DNA from: Otatea glauca
Taxonomy: Eukaryota; Streptophyta; Magnoliopsida; Poales; Poaceae
DNA length: 64,000 bases
Reading direction: 5' to 3'
NCBI GenBank assembly: GCA_036346275.1
Contig: CM070722.1
Span: 21,661,336-21,725,335 of the forward strand
Of this stretch, positions 1-9,974 are shown in pieces; within the stretch, counting starts at the first letter, position 1; every line of letters starts with the position of its first letter. The notes under the pieces were generated by a model. It saw nothing but the letters and a program-made list of their open reading frames with translations. It ran no database searches and was not told where the DNA came from. Made by a program: the position numbers and the translations under genes.

Positions 1-180
1 CGATATATATGGTTTCTGTTTTCACGCATTATCCGACTAAATATCCGTGACCGAGACTAACCGTATTCGGAACGATCTGTATTCGCTCCGTATTCGTGAC
101 CAAGGTAATCCGCATTCTTTTTTTGGAATAGGATACGGAATGAGCGAAATCCATCCGTATCCGCTCCGTTTGCACCCCTA
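1..180. mobile_element. hAT-type element terminal fragment
   Basis: The stretch has the repetitive 'ccgtattcg / ccgctccg' composition of grass hAT non-autonomous ends and stops at position 180 with a terminus that reads TAGGGGTGCAAACGG on the minus strand. The other end lies outside the window, so neither length nor TSD can be given. Short reading frames through it are composition artefacts. hAT is an inference from the terminus style only. Confidence 0.5.
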
Positions 181-1057
181 CTCAAGGGTATCCGACCCGA
201 TAAGGGTGGACACGGGTAGCACTTTAGACTCATGGATTTTCGGGTTTGAGTACCCGATAAGAACACAGGATGGGTGTGGGTGTCAATTTGTATCCATGGG
301 TACCCGATGGGTATCATATGACATGTGGACCCACTTTTCATAAGATATATATTAGAAAATTGAAACCGTAACTACCTAAATGAGAGGCTGAGACACACAT
401 AAGGCTTTAAAAGCAATACTATGTTCAGAAACTTGTTGAGCATATATCATGCTCTGAATTTGTTTTGCACATACTATGCTCTGAATTTGTTGTGTATATA
501 TCATGATTTTTCTTTTAAACGATGCTCTATTATGTGTTGACATCTCTGCTATCACTGTAGTCATAAGTGTTAAGTGTATGTTATGTGACTGAGTTAAATG
601 CAAGTCAATTGAGTTTCCTATCTTATCTTAATCATTGAATGAGCATATATCATTGTCCCATATTTTACTCTAATGCTTATCATCTTGTTCATCGAAACCA
701 AATACAATATCTATGAAAACGCATTTGTTTCTATGAAAACACTATGGAATGGTGTAGTATTTGCCATCAAATATCTTATATGTACTTACTTGAATGTGTA
801 GTATCATTGGTCACCTATAGGCTATCGTGATGTACTGATTAAATGAAATAAACTGGAGTATCATTGGTCACCTATAGCCCACGTTAATTCTCTGTTTTTA
901 GCATAGCCTGCTACCCATGGGTACCCATCGGGTTTGGGTATGGACACAAATCTGTACCCGATAAGTCTAGTGGGTTTGGGTGGGCGACATGGTTTCGGGT
1001 TGGGGTTTGGGTGGGCGGCAATTATACCTAGAGGTACCCACCCGATTGCCATCCCTA
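181..1057. mobile_element. Non-autonomous hAT-like element (about 0.9 kb)
   Basis: The two ends share inverted subterminal motifs. On the left, 'catgggtacccgatggg' and 'gtacccgataag' occur near 230-315. On the right, 'ctacccatgggtacccatcggg' style sequence occurs near 910-1000, and the right end reads TAGGGATGGCAATCGGG on the minus strand. The left terminus is degenerate (ctcaagggtatccgacccg) and abuts the preceding hAT end, so no TSD can be read. The interior (about 330-880) is AT-rich with no gene. Confidence 0.45.
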
Positions 1058-1257
1058 GGAAAGACACTGAATTTCTCCTCCATTCTTCCTCCTCATCTCT
1101 GGATTGTTGTACTATTGTGTTGAGCTGTTGAATCTCGCCGGCCTTCCTCCTCAGCGTGCACCGTGAAGGAGAGTGAGCGGTAGCTCCGAGCCATTGCCGC
1201 AGAGTTCACCTGCACGGGGCAGTAATAAGGTTTCTGGGCAGCGCATCAGCGCGACCG

Positions 1258-1480
1258 CTTTGCTTCTTCCTCGACGTCGATTACTTCCACGACCGCGTCT
1301 GCGCTGCTTCCAATTCTTCAGCAAGCCCAATCGTAAGTCATTCGTGTGATAAATTAACTCCGTTAATATACAATTCTTGAGCATTTTCTGAAGTACAATA
1401 TGTTACCTGTTGTTTTATGCATCTCTAGTCTTATGTTACTTTTGCCTCGATATAAAATTTGAAATAAAAATATTACACCA
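1258..1480 (+). other. Segment upstream of NLR remnant, paralogous to 17755-17969
   Basis: From 'tacttccacga' through 'gtaagtcattc', then 'gaagtacaatatgtt' and on to 'atttccaac', this segment aligns with 17755-17969 and resumes at 22939 on the other side of a hAT insertion. The 'gtaagt' at about 1332 looks like a 5' splice donor, so this may be an exon end plus intron of the old NLR gene. The homology is visible; the exon/intron reading is inference. Confidence 0.5.
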
Positions 1481-2537
1481 ATTTCCAACATCGACGACCT
1501 GCACCATGAACTCAAGCTGTGCTTCCTCTACTTCACATCGTTCCTGGAGGGCTACAAGGCGTACTGCGGCACACTAGTGAAGCTGTGGGTAGCAGAGGGA
1601 TTCCTGACGCTGCGGGGTGGGAAGACGGCAGAGCAGCGCAGCCACATCCACCTGAGGCAGCTCATCGCCAAGGGACTAGTGGCTGAAATAGCCCATGGTG
1701 ATGATAGCTGCCACCACATGGCCCTCCACGGCAGCGTCTACTTCTTTGTTTGCACGGTCAGAGGTGCAGGAGGCGAGCTTCATGGAGATGCATGACGGTG
1801 ACCATGTCCCTGCACCGGCTACTGTGCGCTGCCTCACAGTGCTGAACAGTATGGACAGATAGTACACAGCGATGCCCAAGCTGCGGTCCATCATTGCCAT
1901 CTTCCAGGAAGAGAGAGCAGCCACGGTTAATCCTGATACGGCAAAAGATTTATCCACTGGCTGCTTTGCCACTTTCTGTTCAGGTAAGCACAATAGGTCT
2001 CTGAACATTTCCAAATTTGTCCTCGCCGAGTTGCTGCAAGGATCAAAGTTCCTCCGAGTCATCATGCTCGAGAGAATGGATATAGGCAAGGAGTTGCCGG
2101 AGGCAATCAGAAGCATGGTGCATCTCCGTTACCTTGGCGTTCGATGCCGATCACTGACAACGATCCACACATTCATTGGGAAACTCAACAATCTTCAGAT
2201 GATGGATGTGACAAACAGCTCGGTGCGCGAGCTTCCGTTGTCCTTTTGGAAGATCATGTTGCTGCAGCATGTGATTGGCCATAGGCTGGTCATACCGAAA
2301 CGTGCCAGCGAGCTAAAGCAGCTAAACACGCTCAGCTCATTGCAAACATCGCAGGATTGGGACGGCCGGATTCTGACAAGAATGGTTAACATCAAGATCT
2401 TGCATGTGATCATTGACGAGGGCACTCAAAGAGGAGAAGGCAAATGAGTTTTCAGACAACCTGAACAAGCTCAATTACCTAACCACACTCATCTCGGAAG
2501 GAGACGGCCTCCCAATGAGCATATTCACAGGGCCTAT
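1478..2537 (+). pseudogene. NLR (NB-ARC/LRR) disease-resistance gene remnant
   Basis: Plant NLRs are intracellular immune receptors. The first part translates to the ARC2/winged-helix region: 'HHELKLCFLYF', 'LVKLWVAEGFL', a degenerate 'LRQLIAKGLV' and a degraded HD-type motif, ending at a stop near 1795. From 1872 a second open stretch reads as the N-terminal LRR region: 'FLRVIMLE', 'LPEAIRSMVHLRYLGVR', 'IGKLNNLQMMDV', 'VRELPLSFWKI'. Near 2424 the LRR reading continues in another frame ('ALKEEKANEFSDNLNKLNYL'), so there is a frameshift. Missing are the coiled coil, P-loop, kinase-2, GLPL and most LRRs. A full gene is about 900-1,000 codons; only about 330 remain. It is a dead fragment. Confidence 0.85.
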
Positions 2538-3033
2538 CATAGGACAAATATCCAATGACTAAAACAGTTATATATTCCAAAAATCTAGAGAAATCATATA
2601 TAGTGAATACTTCCATGTTTGTACCAAGACAATACATGTACCTTTTTTTACCATCAACCTAATAACAAAGAATTGCCCATGTAGTTGGGGAGTAAAATTA
2701 TCTTATGCTTCTGAATCTTGTAGTAGTAAGGCTGGAGTTTTCTCATTATGCTGGCTGTCAGGTGGCAATTGTTGGGATATGATGGCTAGATAATTTTCAT
2801 TTGAATAAATCATTCTTCCCACTTCAGTCATTTCTATTGCACTACAGTTATGAGATAAACTCTACCCAAAATCAATGTAGAACATGTAGCCAGCAATATA
2901 TATACACGACGCATGACAAAACCAAGATGGTAATGCATCACCCGAACATAACATGTTACTTGCATCATAGAGCCAATCAAGAAGTATGACGGCCCATGGT
3001 CTTATACTACAGTATACATATCTCATTTCTTAC
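2538..3033. other. AT-rich stretch, nothing recognised
   Basis: No coding homology, terminal repeat or RNA gene was recognised between the NLR remnant and the exon-like pieces at 3034-3314. Confidence 0.4.
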
Positions 3034-3314
3034 CTGTGCAAAAGTCCTCTCCTCACAAGTTAGTTTGATTGCCATTGCATTTGCCCTTGTAGCATTTTCC
3101 CAAAGTATTCTTGCACTGGGAGCCTAGGCTAGGTAAGTTCATGCAAGTTCAACCTGCATTCATCCAAATATGATAGAACACATCGAATACAGCTCATCGA
3201 CAAAATGGTAACTCAATGATCTACTACATCTGTTGGCTAGTATAAACCTATATACAAAAGAAAGGCATTACCTGAACACAAGAAAGATGAGCTGCATCCA
3301 CATCCAATTGATTA
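3034..3314 (-). pseudogene. Two exon-like pieces of an unidentified gene
   Basis: On the minus strand, 3123-3034 (90 bp) is open between a 'cctag' acceptor and a 'CAG|GTAAGA' donor, reading 'ILWENATRANAMAIKLTCEE'. 3314-3272 (43 bp) lies between an 'aaaacag' acceptor and a 'CAG|GTAATG' donor, reading 'QLDVDAAHLSCVQ'. The two join in compatible phase across a 148-bp intron. I do not recognise the protein. No flanking exons could be placed, so this may be a captured or decayed gene fragment. Splice signals are seen; function is unknown. Confidence 0.3.
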
Positions 3315-3668
3315 CTGTTTTAAAGTTACTCATGAGAAATAGCTTAATCAATAGCAACACAAGCGAATGTTCACAAATAAAATGACTTTTCTTTCTTCTA
3401 TTAAAAACTATGATAAAATAGTGTACCTCGATTGTTTTGCTTATTCAGGTTCCTCTAAGCACAGGCGCACGACCACCAATCTACCATTGCACTTAGGTTA
3501 AGAATTATGCGAGATTGTAGGAACATCATTATGAAATATTGTAGCAGAAATATCCTACTACATACAACACTTTAGCCTGAACAAATAACTAATGAAATGA
3601 AAGAATATAGAAATATACCAAATCACAAAAACAATTGAAATCAAGCAAGGGAAAAACAAAGACACGTA

Positions 3669-3930
3669 TGGAGGCAAGGGTTATTATGGATACGGCTTAA
3701 GCATTTCATCAAACAGGAGGTAGATGTGGAATGGAACACACACTGGAAACGGGAGGGCATGCATCAGAAGAGGTTCTGGCATAGCGTCCTAACCGGCGAG
3801 CACCACTGGCTGCATCCGCCGCATCATGGGCCGACGCCATGCGTCCTCAGCCTCCCAGGTCTCATATTTCCTGTCGTTCTTGACGCAATCAAAGATGTGT
3901 CGTTGTTGCCATACTAAGGAGGCAGAGGCG
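3669..3930 (-). pseudogene. Coding-like minus-strand segment, unidentified
   Basis: One minus-strand frame reads 'FDCVKNDRKYETWEAEDAW' and 'MMRRMQPVVLAG', then a TAG, then continues openly ('DAMPEPLLMHALPFPV') to two stops near 3670. The amino-acid composition looks like real protein rather than noise, but I cannot name a family. It lies on the same strand as the exon-like pieces at 3034-3314 and may be part of the same decayed gene. Confidence 0.22.
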
Positions 3931-5430
3931 GTGCCTGAAGGAGGCGGCATGGCGAGGAGAAGATGGCGGACGGGAAGGCCGCGGTGGGCTCAGCCATGTG
4001 ATGACAGGCGAAGGAAATTGTGGACACGTGGGCGGCTGCGGTGGCATGAGCATGGTGGCATCCTCTCATGACTACGCTACCACCGCCCTGTGCCGCTCCT
4101 TCCCATTCCCTGAACTGCATCCCCTGCCCTGCTCCACCGCCACCTGCCGTGCTTGTGGTATTCTCTTCCTCCTCCCTGCCATCGCCGCCTCATCCCCATC
4201 GTGTCGTTCCTTTGCCATCTTCCTGTGCCGCTGCCTCTTTTTCCTCTGCAATCAGAGGCGGAGCCAGAGGGGGGCTTAGTGGGGCTCCAGCCCCCCCGGC
4301 CCACCACAAGAAACCCTATCGCCTGCAGATTTTATTTGTCAAATCTCTTCTTTCAGACGGTGGCAATGAAAAGTAATTTTCCCCCTTGCATATTTACATA
4401 CTAATACTATATTACATGCATTTAAATTTCAATTATAATATATCGGCTTGGTAGTTTTTATATTTAGTATATATACTTGTATTCAGCCCCTTCTTAAACT
4501 CTTAAATGAATACTGACTCCGCCTCTGTCTGCAATGGCCGCCCAAGCACCTCTCTCTTTGCCTAATCCTAGCGGCAGCGTCCTCCACACGCCGTCGCCGA
4601 CGGATCTGCCCACGATCACCTCCTCCCTCTGCACTTCTCCTGCCTAGCAGCGGGGTGGTAAGGTGGCGCCGTGGACAGGAGAAGGAACCGGGATGGGAGG
4701 GAGGAGATGCTCTGGTGCATGAGGAGGCAGAGGGTTGCGGATGGGAGGTTGGTTGATGTAGCGGCAGAGCGGCGAGGAAGGCGGAAGGGCGGTGGAGGAG
4801 GCGGAAGTTGTGTCGGTGCCGCGGGGGAGGTGAAGAGGCGACGGGGAATGAGGAGGTGGCAGTGGTGGGGGGAGAGGCGATGCCTCCTCCTCGTGCCCCA
4901 CCGTTGTCGCTGCCACCTGGACACCGACATGGAGGATGATGTTGGTACGGTAGTGTGCTCAAGGATGGCGAGATCCAACAGCAACGAATCTCAGGGATGG
5001 GCATATCTAGCGACGACGGTCTCGAGGACGTCTTGATCCGGCAGCGGCGTGTTGGCTCGGGGAAGAGGAGGCGGCGGGGCAACGTTGCGCAGTGAAGATG
5101 TGGGCGACGGAAGGCGGAGGTCCTCGGGCGATGGCGATGCGAGCGAGGGGGCGGAGGTCCTCGAGTGGGGGTAATGTCTCCGAACGAGCGGCGCCGGATA
5201 GTTTGTAAGGAGGAGCGCTTGTAACCGTCTCTCGAGAGAGGGGGATAGCGCGTGGAGTTGGACGAATAACTGCCAAAGAGATCGTGGAGTGCGTGGAACT
5301 GGAGACGGGGGCACGCGTGGGAGTGGGCTGAACGGTGAGATGGGCCGAACAGTGCGCTGCGTTTGTGGGTTGGACGACCCACGCTGCGCGAGGGGTAAAC
5401 CCCTTCTTTTATTAGTTTAGGTAAGAGCAC
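3931..5430. other. GC-rich gene-5'-end-like segment split by a MITE
   Basis: The composition (CCG/CTC-rich plus strand) resembles grass 5' exons and leaders. With the MITE at 4253-4527 removed, the sequence reads 'cctctgcaATGGCCGCC', with a 37-codon frame from 4534 to a TAG at 4645. The long minus-strand frame across 4483-5430 runs into the MITE and is low-complexity (Ser/Pro/Arg), so I do not treat it as a gene. No domain was recognised. Confidence 0.35.
4253..4527. mobile_element. hAT MITE, 275 bp, perfect 8-bp TSD
   Basis: The terminal inverted repeats read CAGAGGCGGAGCCAG at the left and CAGAGGCGGAGTCAG (minus strand) at the right. They are flanked by a perfect 8-bp duplication TCTGCAAT at 4245-4252 and 4528-4535. 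Eight-bp TSDs and CAGAGGCGG-type ends are typical of hAT elements. It has no coding capacity and needs a transposase in trans. Confidence 0.9.
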
Positions 5431-5537
5431 AAAAACAGATTAAAAAAGAACTGTAATATTACATTGGGGTGTATCTGCTCAATTGCTCACCAGTTGCACT
5501 ATGCAAGACAGTGTTAACCAATCGCTAACTTTACAGG

Positions 5538-6189
5538 TAGGGATGAAAACGGAAATGGAATTTCTGATTGTTCCAGAGAAAAACGGAAACGGAAATCTTT
5601 TTTCGGAAACAAAAATCGAAAATGTCTGTACAAAAACGGAATTTTTTTGACGGAAATGGAAATGGGAGAGCAACTCTGACGAAAATGGAAATTCCATATA
5701 AATGAAACCAGAAATTCTATTTTCTAATTTAAATAATAACAAAAATATATATTGCTTTATATAAAATATCAAATAGAGTTAAAAAATTATACAAAAATTC
5801 TTAAAAATATTAACATTTTGAAATTATAAAATTATTTCCAGCAATATTTTGCTTTTGTTTTTCACAAATAAATTATTTATTTAAATATGGAAATATCAGA
5901 AATCATTAATTAAATGTTGAAAATTAAGAAAAAATTCATAAAATCCGAATTAAATGCTCAATTAAAGAAATTGCAAATTTTTAGTGTGTTACAACTGAGA
6001 ACATACCTATATGGAATTTTCTGCTTTCGTTTCTGTATCCGCTCCATTTATTCCGCATCCATTTCCGTCACTATCTGTTTCTGTATCCGTTTCCGGGGTT
6101 TTCGATTTCGTTTTTATTACCGGTAAAAAATATGAAAACAGAAACGAAACAACTATTTACCAACCGTTTTCGTTCCGTTTTCATCACTA
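5538..6189. mobile_element. Non-autonomous hAT element, 652 bp
   Basis: The left end is TAGGGATGAAAACGG and the right end on the minus strand is TAGTGATGAAAACGG (14 of 15 match). The flanks are TTTACAGG (5530-5537) and TTTACATG (6190-6197), an 8-bp TSD with one mismatch. Subterminal sequence is rich in 'ggaaacgg' repeats, and the interior is AT-rich without a transposase. Confidence 0.9.
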
Positions 6190-6204
6190 TTTACATGTGT
6201 AACT

Positions 6205-6400
6205 CACTACTACAGAAAGTTCTATATTAGACGTCTCATCACAGACGATTTTACTAGCAAAACCGTCTAAGTTACAAGATATGTTAAAAATCGTCTGTGA
6301 TAAGCTAATATCACAGACGGTTCGTGGTACAAACCGTTTGTGATATTAATTTATCGCATACGGTTTTTTACTTGAACCGTTTATGATAACACTTTCCTAT
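6205..6400. mobile_element. CACTA transposon end (truncated)
   Basis: It begins with the canonical CACTACTACAGAAA terminus. It is followed by closely spaced subterminal repeats in both orientations ('tcacagacggtt', 'aaccgtttgtgat', 'aaaccgtct'), the arrangement to which TNPA-type proteins bind in En/Spm elements. No matching TTTCTGTAGTAGTG end was found nearby, so the element is truncated near 6400. Its subterminal repeat differs from that of the CACTA elements at 25-46 kb, so it is another family. Confidence 0.8.
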
Positions 6401-6464
6401 TATATATATATCTCAAAATTGGCATAATACAAGCAAACAGCCCTGAGATTGCTGAATAAAACAT

Positions 6465-6835
6465 TCATCCAACGTGGATGTTCATCCATGTCATCCCCTC
6501 CGTGTCCACTGCGGCTAAAGCAGGCTCAAGGGTGAGGAAATGCTGACAGCACTCCGGTGACAACGCGCCCAACGTCCTGTGCACATCTTGCCGGCCTGGC
6601 CTGGCTGGAGTCCGGCAATGCGACTCACTTCTCCGTGGAGGGTTGCACACGAAATATTGGAACTTGTCCTTGACGTAGACGTACGTCCCAGCAGCGGCAG
6701 AGAAGAAGGCCGTCCCAGCCAGCGCTTGAAGCGGCAGAGCGACCAGACGGGGAGGCGTGAGAGCATCTGAACGACGAGGTCGTCGGTGAGGCTGTCCGCC
6801 GGGCTCCTCCGGTTCTTGGACCTGCGCTCCGCCAT
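6465..6835 (-). pseudogene. F-box protein gene fragment
   Basis: F-box proteins are the substrate adaptors of SCF ubiquitin ligases. On the minus strand an ATG at 6835 opens a frame whose residues about 18-38 are an F-box: 'LTDDLVVQMLSRLPVWSLCR', followed by 'FK'. Downstream the expected region is out of frame: 'YVKDKFQYFVCNP' reads in another frame from about 6690, so at least one frameshift exists. The frame containing 'CNP' ends at a stop near 6465. A normal F-box/associated-domain protein has 350-400 residues; about 120 remain. The fragment lies only 65 bp from the CACTA end, compatible with capture by that element. The F-box is seen; capture is inferred. Confidence 0.6.
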
Positions 6836-7099
6836 CTCGTTAAGACGAAAAGAGGAAAATCTGGGAAATCCAGAAAGAGGAGAGGTCAAGGGATCAGCGA
6901 AGAGGAAGGAAGGTCGCAATGATGGACGATGCTGCTGCTTTACGTACAAGAGATGAGTTAAAGTGGAGGTGGCGAGGGCCGAGACACCGGAAACTTGGCT
7001 GGCGGCGGTGATCTCAACTCGCAGTGCAGACTTGCGGAGAAAGTAGGACTCACGCCTCATCTTTGTTTGTTCTGAGAAAACTCACCCCTTATCTGGGCC

Positions 7100-7807
7100 G
7101 GTCTGACGGGGGAAGAGTCGAAGAGCCGATGAACGACAGCCCAATGCCAATAGATCTAGAAGGTTTATGTGGTCCACTGGTGCTGCCATTTGGCTACGAG
7201 TAATATTCAGGGCACATTTGTGCCGGCTTTTCAAACTAGATCGCCTGGCTTTCCAACAAATCTGATACCTACCTATCAAAAGATGCCGAAACCTTTGGGA
7301 ACTTGCTTCTATGGCTTCCCAATCACTCCCTATAAATTGATGCTCTTTTCATCAATCTAGATCGTTTCGTCCATGCAATTGCAACGTCTGTCGAAACTTT
7401 TCGAAATCATATACTCCCTCCGTTTTGCAATATTTATCAAAATTTTTGGAAGTGTCAAAATATTTGTTCATTATGGAAATCAAAAGCATAGTTATTGTAA
7501 TATTTCTTCACTCTACCCCTACTTCGAGTTTTGAAAAAAGCTAAGTGGTTGTATTATATCATTTGATAGGGGCATGTGTGGCCATTTCTTATTAACTTTT
7601 TTATTTAGTGTTTCTTTTTTCTGGGCACATAATGGAATTAGAAAAATATTATGAAACAGAGCATGTATATGATTTCTTATGGCATCTCCAACGCCATCAT
7701 TGAATCAGGCATACAGAATTTATTTGTAAATATAGAAATTTGACTAAACAAATATGATAACTTGCTTTTTTTCTTCTAAAAATCAATATCGTTTATAGCA
7801 GAGTTAC
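7100..7807. other. No gene; possible Stowaway-like left end at 7414
   Basis: TA followed by CTCCCTCCGTTTTGCAATATT at 7412 resembles a Stowaway (Tc1/mariner) MITE terminus, but no matching CGGAGGGAG end was found, so at most it is truncated. The remainder is AT-rich without recognised content. Confidence 0.3.
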
Positions 7808-8148
7808 GGGGCCTTTGGAACGTAGGAAAAATGAAGGGATTTTGTAGGATGGTAATCCAAAGAAAAAAAAGTGCTATGATGATTGTTTGGATTGAATTAA
7901 AGGAATTTTGCAGAAATCTTTTGCTATCCTACACTTTTTGCAGGAAACAAACATGAGGTTAAACTTTGTTAAAAATTCCTACGAGTTGTCAAATGCAACA
8001 TGCCTCTTTCTCACTCAACATCTCTACGTCTACTTTAGTCATAGCCCAGAAACATATTTTGAATAATTCCTACAATTTCGGTTTCCGTAGGAGTCAATTG
8101 GGCATGACACAGACACAACTCTTGAATTTCAAATGGGCCCTAAATAAT
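7808..8148. mobile_element. Putative MITE with GGGGCCTTTGGAA-type ends
   Basis: The left end GGGGCCTTTGGAACGTAGGAA and the right end (minus strand AGGGCCCATTTGAAATTC) form a short imperfect inverted pair, with 'gtaggaattattc' style motifs inside both ends. No clear TSD was found. From 8149 to the next element at 8551 nothing else was recognised. Confidence 0.35.
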
Positions 8149-8550
8149 AGAAATACTAGGATGTCAGTGTATATTGAGGCTCCATTAGGTATTGCGGTGA
8201 CTTTTCGAAGCACTTATTTTTCCTACTATAGATATTTACAATTAGTTGAAAACATTTTTTTATCCATAAAAGCAGAATATTACTAGAATTAGTAAATAAT
8301 CATCTAACTAACTAGATTTCACATCACATGATATCACATCACAATACAACTACCACAAACTATGCCTAAGAGTGCTAGCTTAGTATACCTTTTCATTGTG
8401 TTGTAGGGGAGTTAAAGTGCTTCGACCGGATTAAACTCTCTAAGTCACAGGTGTTCAGAAAAAGGTTAAACTCCCGATAACAAACAGAGCCATGACCTGC
8501 GCTATGCTGTCGACGGCTTGGGGATGAAGATGACCAGGAGACACAGGCAG

Positions 8551-9048
8551 TGTTGGAATTTATTTGGACTAGTCCCATTAACTCATAAATAATTCTTGAA
8601 AAATCCCAAAAGCCCATTAGGTGAAAAAGAGGTGAAAATGTAATAGTCCCATATTACTAGTGAAAGTGGATGAAGACCACATTAAAAGGGGAGGTTCCTC
8701 CACCATGCTTGAGCATGAGAAGAAGAAGAGAACGCGCGTGCTCACTCGCCACGCCACGCGGTGCGTGTACGCGACATGTGCGTGAATAGTGCAGCGAAAT
8801 AGAGTCCGGTGGCTTGCGTAGGCGTAGTTCTCACGGTTACAATAATATGGTATTAACTGCGCCATAGGTCTTGGTAATGCACGCGAACCATCTCTTTGTT
8901 CTGTTTATCTGATAATATGGATGAGATAGATATTGCAATAAGCATATTGCTTGTGTCTAGTTTATTTGTTTCCTCTGTTCTATCTTCAATTATTGTCATA
9001 TCTTATTTTCGGAATAAATTCATCATTAATATGCCTAATTATCCAACA
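8551..9048 (+). repeat. Copia-1 5' LTR (internally deleted)
   Basis: It matches the 3' LTR at both ends but is 498 bp against 907 bp. About 400 bp present in the 3' LTR, between the 'tggtattaact' motif and the 'cacgcgaaccatctc' motif, is missing, including the TATA-like region. This promoter is therefore probably non-functional. Confidence 0.85.
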
Positions 9049-9072
9049 ATCCAAAAACGTGACAGGCTTTTC

Positions 9073-9860
9073 ATGGTGAATATGATAAAAGCATCTGGAT
9101 TTGATGAGGCAATGAGACCGGATAGATTTACCGGTGTTCACTTTAAGAGATGGCAGACGCGAGCCACACTGTGGCTCACAGTTATGAACGTCTACTGGGT
9201 TGCGGCTGGCAAACCTGAAGGAACCCTTACTGCTGAGCAAGAAAAGGAGTCCAAGGATGCCACCATAATTTTTGTAGGATGCGTTCTTAGCGTTCTTGCA
9301 GACCGCCTTTGCGACATGTATATGCACATGTCAGATGCAAATGAGCTATGAGAGGCACTCAAAAATAAATTTAGTGCCTCGGATGCTGGCAGTGAACTGT
9401 ATGTTATGGAGTAATATCATTACTACAAAATGGTTGATTGTCGTTCTGTGGTTGAATAGGCTCACGAGATACAGTTCATTGCGAGAGAACTTGATCACCT
9501 CAAGTGCATGTTACCCGACAAGTTTGTGGCTGGTGGCATCATTGCCAAATTGCCTACCTCGTGGAGGAATTTTGCCACACCACTAAAACACAAGAGTCAA
9601 GAAATCTCTGTTGAGAATCTGATCGCGTCTCTTGATGTTGAGGAGAAAGCTCGGGCTAATGATGTGCACCCAAAGGTGGTTGAGGGACAAACTAGTGCCA
9701 ATTTTGTGCAGCATTCTGGTTCTGATAAGTTCAAGTTAAAAGGGAAAAACTGTTCAGACTACCAACTTTAAGAAGAAGAAATAGCGGAATGACAAGCCTT
9801 GCTTCGTGTGTGGTGAGATTAGATATTGGGCAAAGAAATGTCCAAGCTACAAACAAGGAA
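9073..9860 (+). pseudogene. Copia-1 gag remnant
   Basis: Gag forms the retrotransposon particle. From ATG 9073 the frame reads 'FDEAMRPDRFTGVHFKRWQT', a typical copia gag start, and a TGA at 9349 replaces an expected Trp ('EL*EALKNKF'). Further stops at about 9410 and 9460 are consistent with Gln codons mutated to TAA/TAG. The UBN2-like part continues in 'HEIQFIARELDHLKCMLPDK' and 'LPTSWRNFATPLKHKSQEIS'. The zinc knuckle at about 9803 reads 'CFVCGEIRYWAKKC', in which the metal-binding His is replaced by Tyr. The region is not translatable as one protein. Confidence 0.8.
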
Positions 9861-9974
9861 AGGATCAGCAGGGATAGAACTCTAAATCTGTCAATGTGAC
9901 TATTGGCAATGCCGAGAAGGAGACAACTGGATATGGTAATTTACTCACTGTTCGAAAGACTAATTAATCTACCG

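Noticed and set aside
4483..5430. 315-codon minus-strand open frame in GC-rich sequence
   Set aside because: It runs into the hAT MITE at 4253-4527, is Ser/Pro/Arg low complexity, and overlaps equally open frames in other phases; GC-rich DNA lacks stops by chance.
7412..7700. Complete Stowaway MITE
   Set aside because: Only a left CTCCCTCCG-type end after TA is present; no right partner was found.
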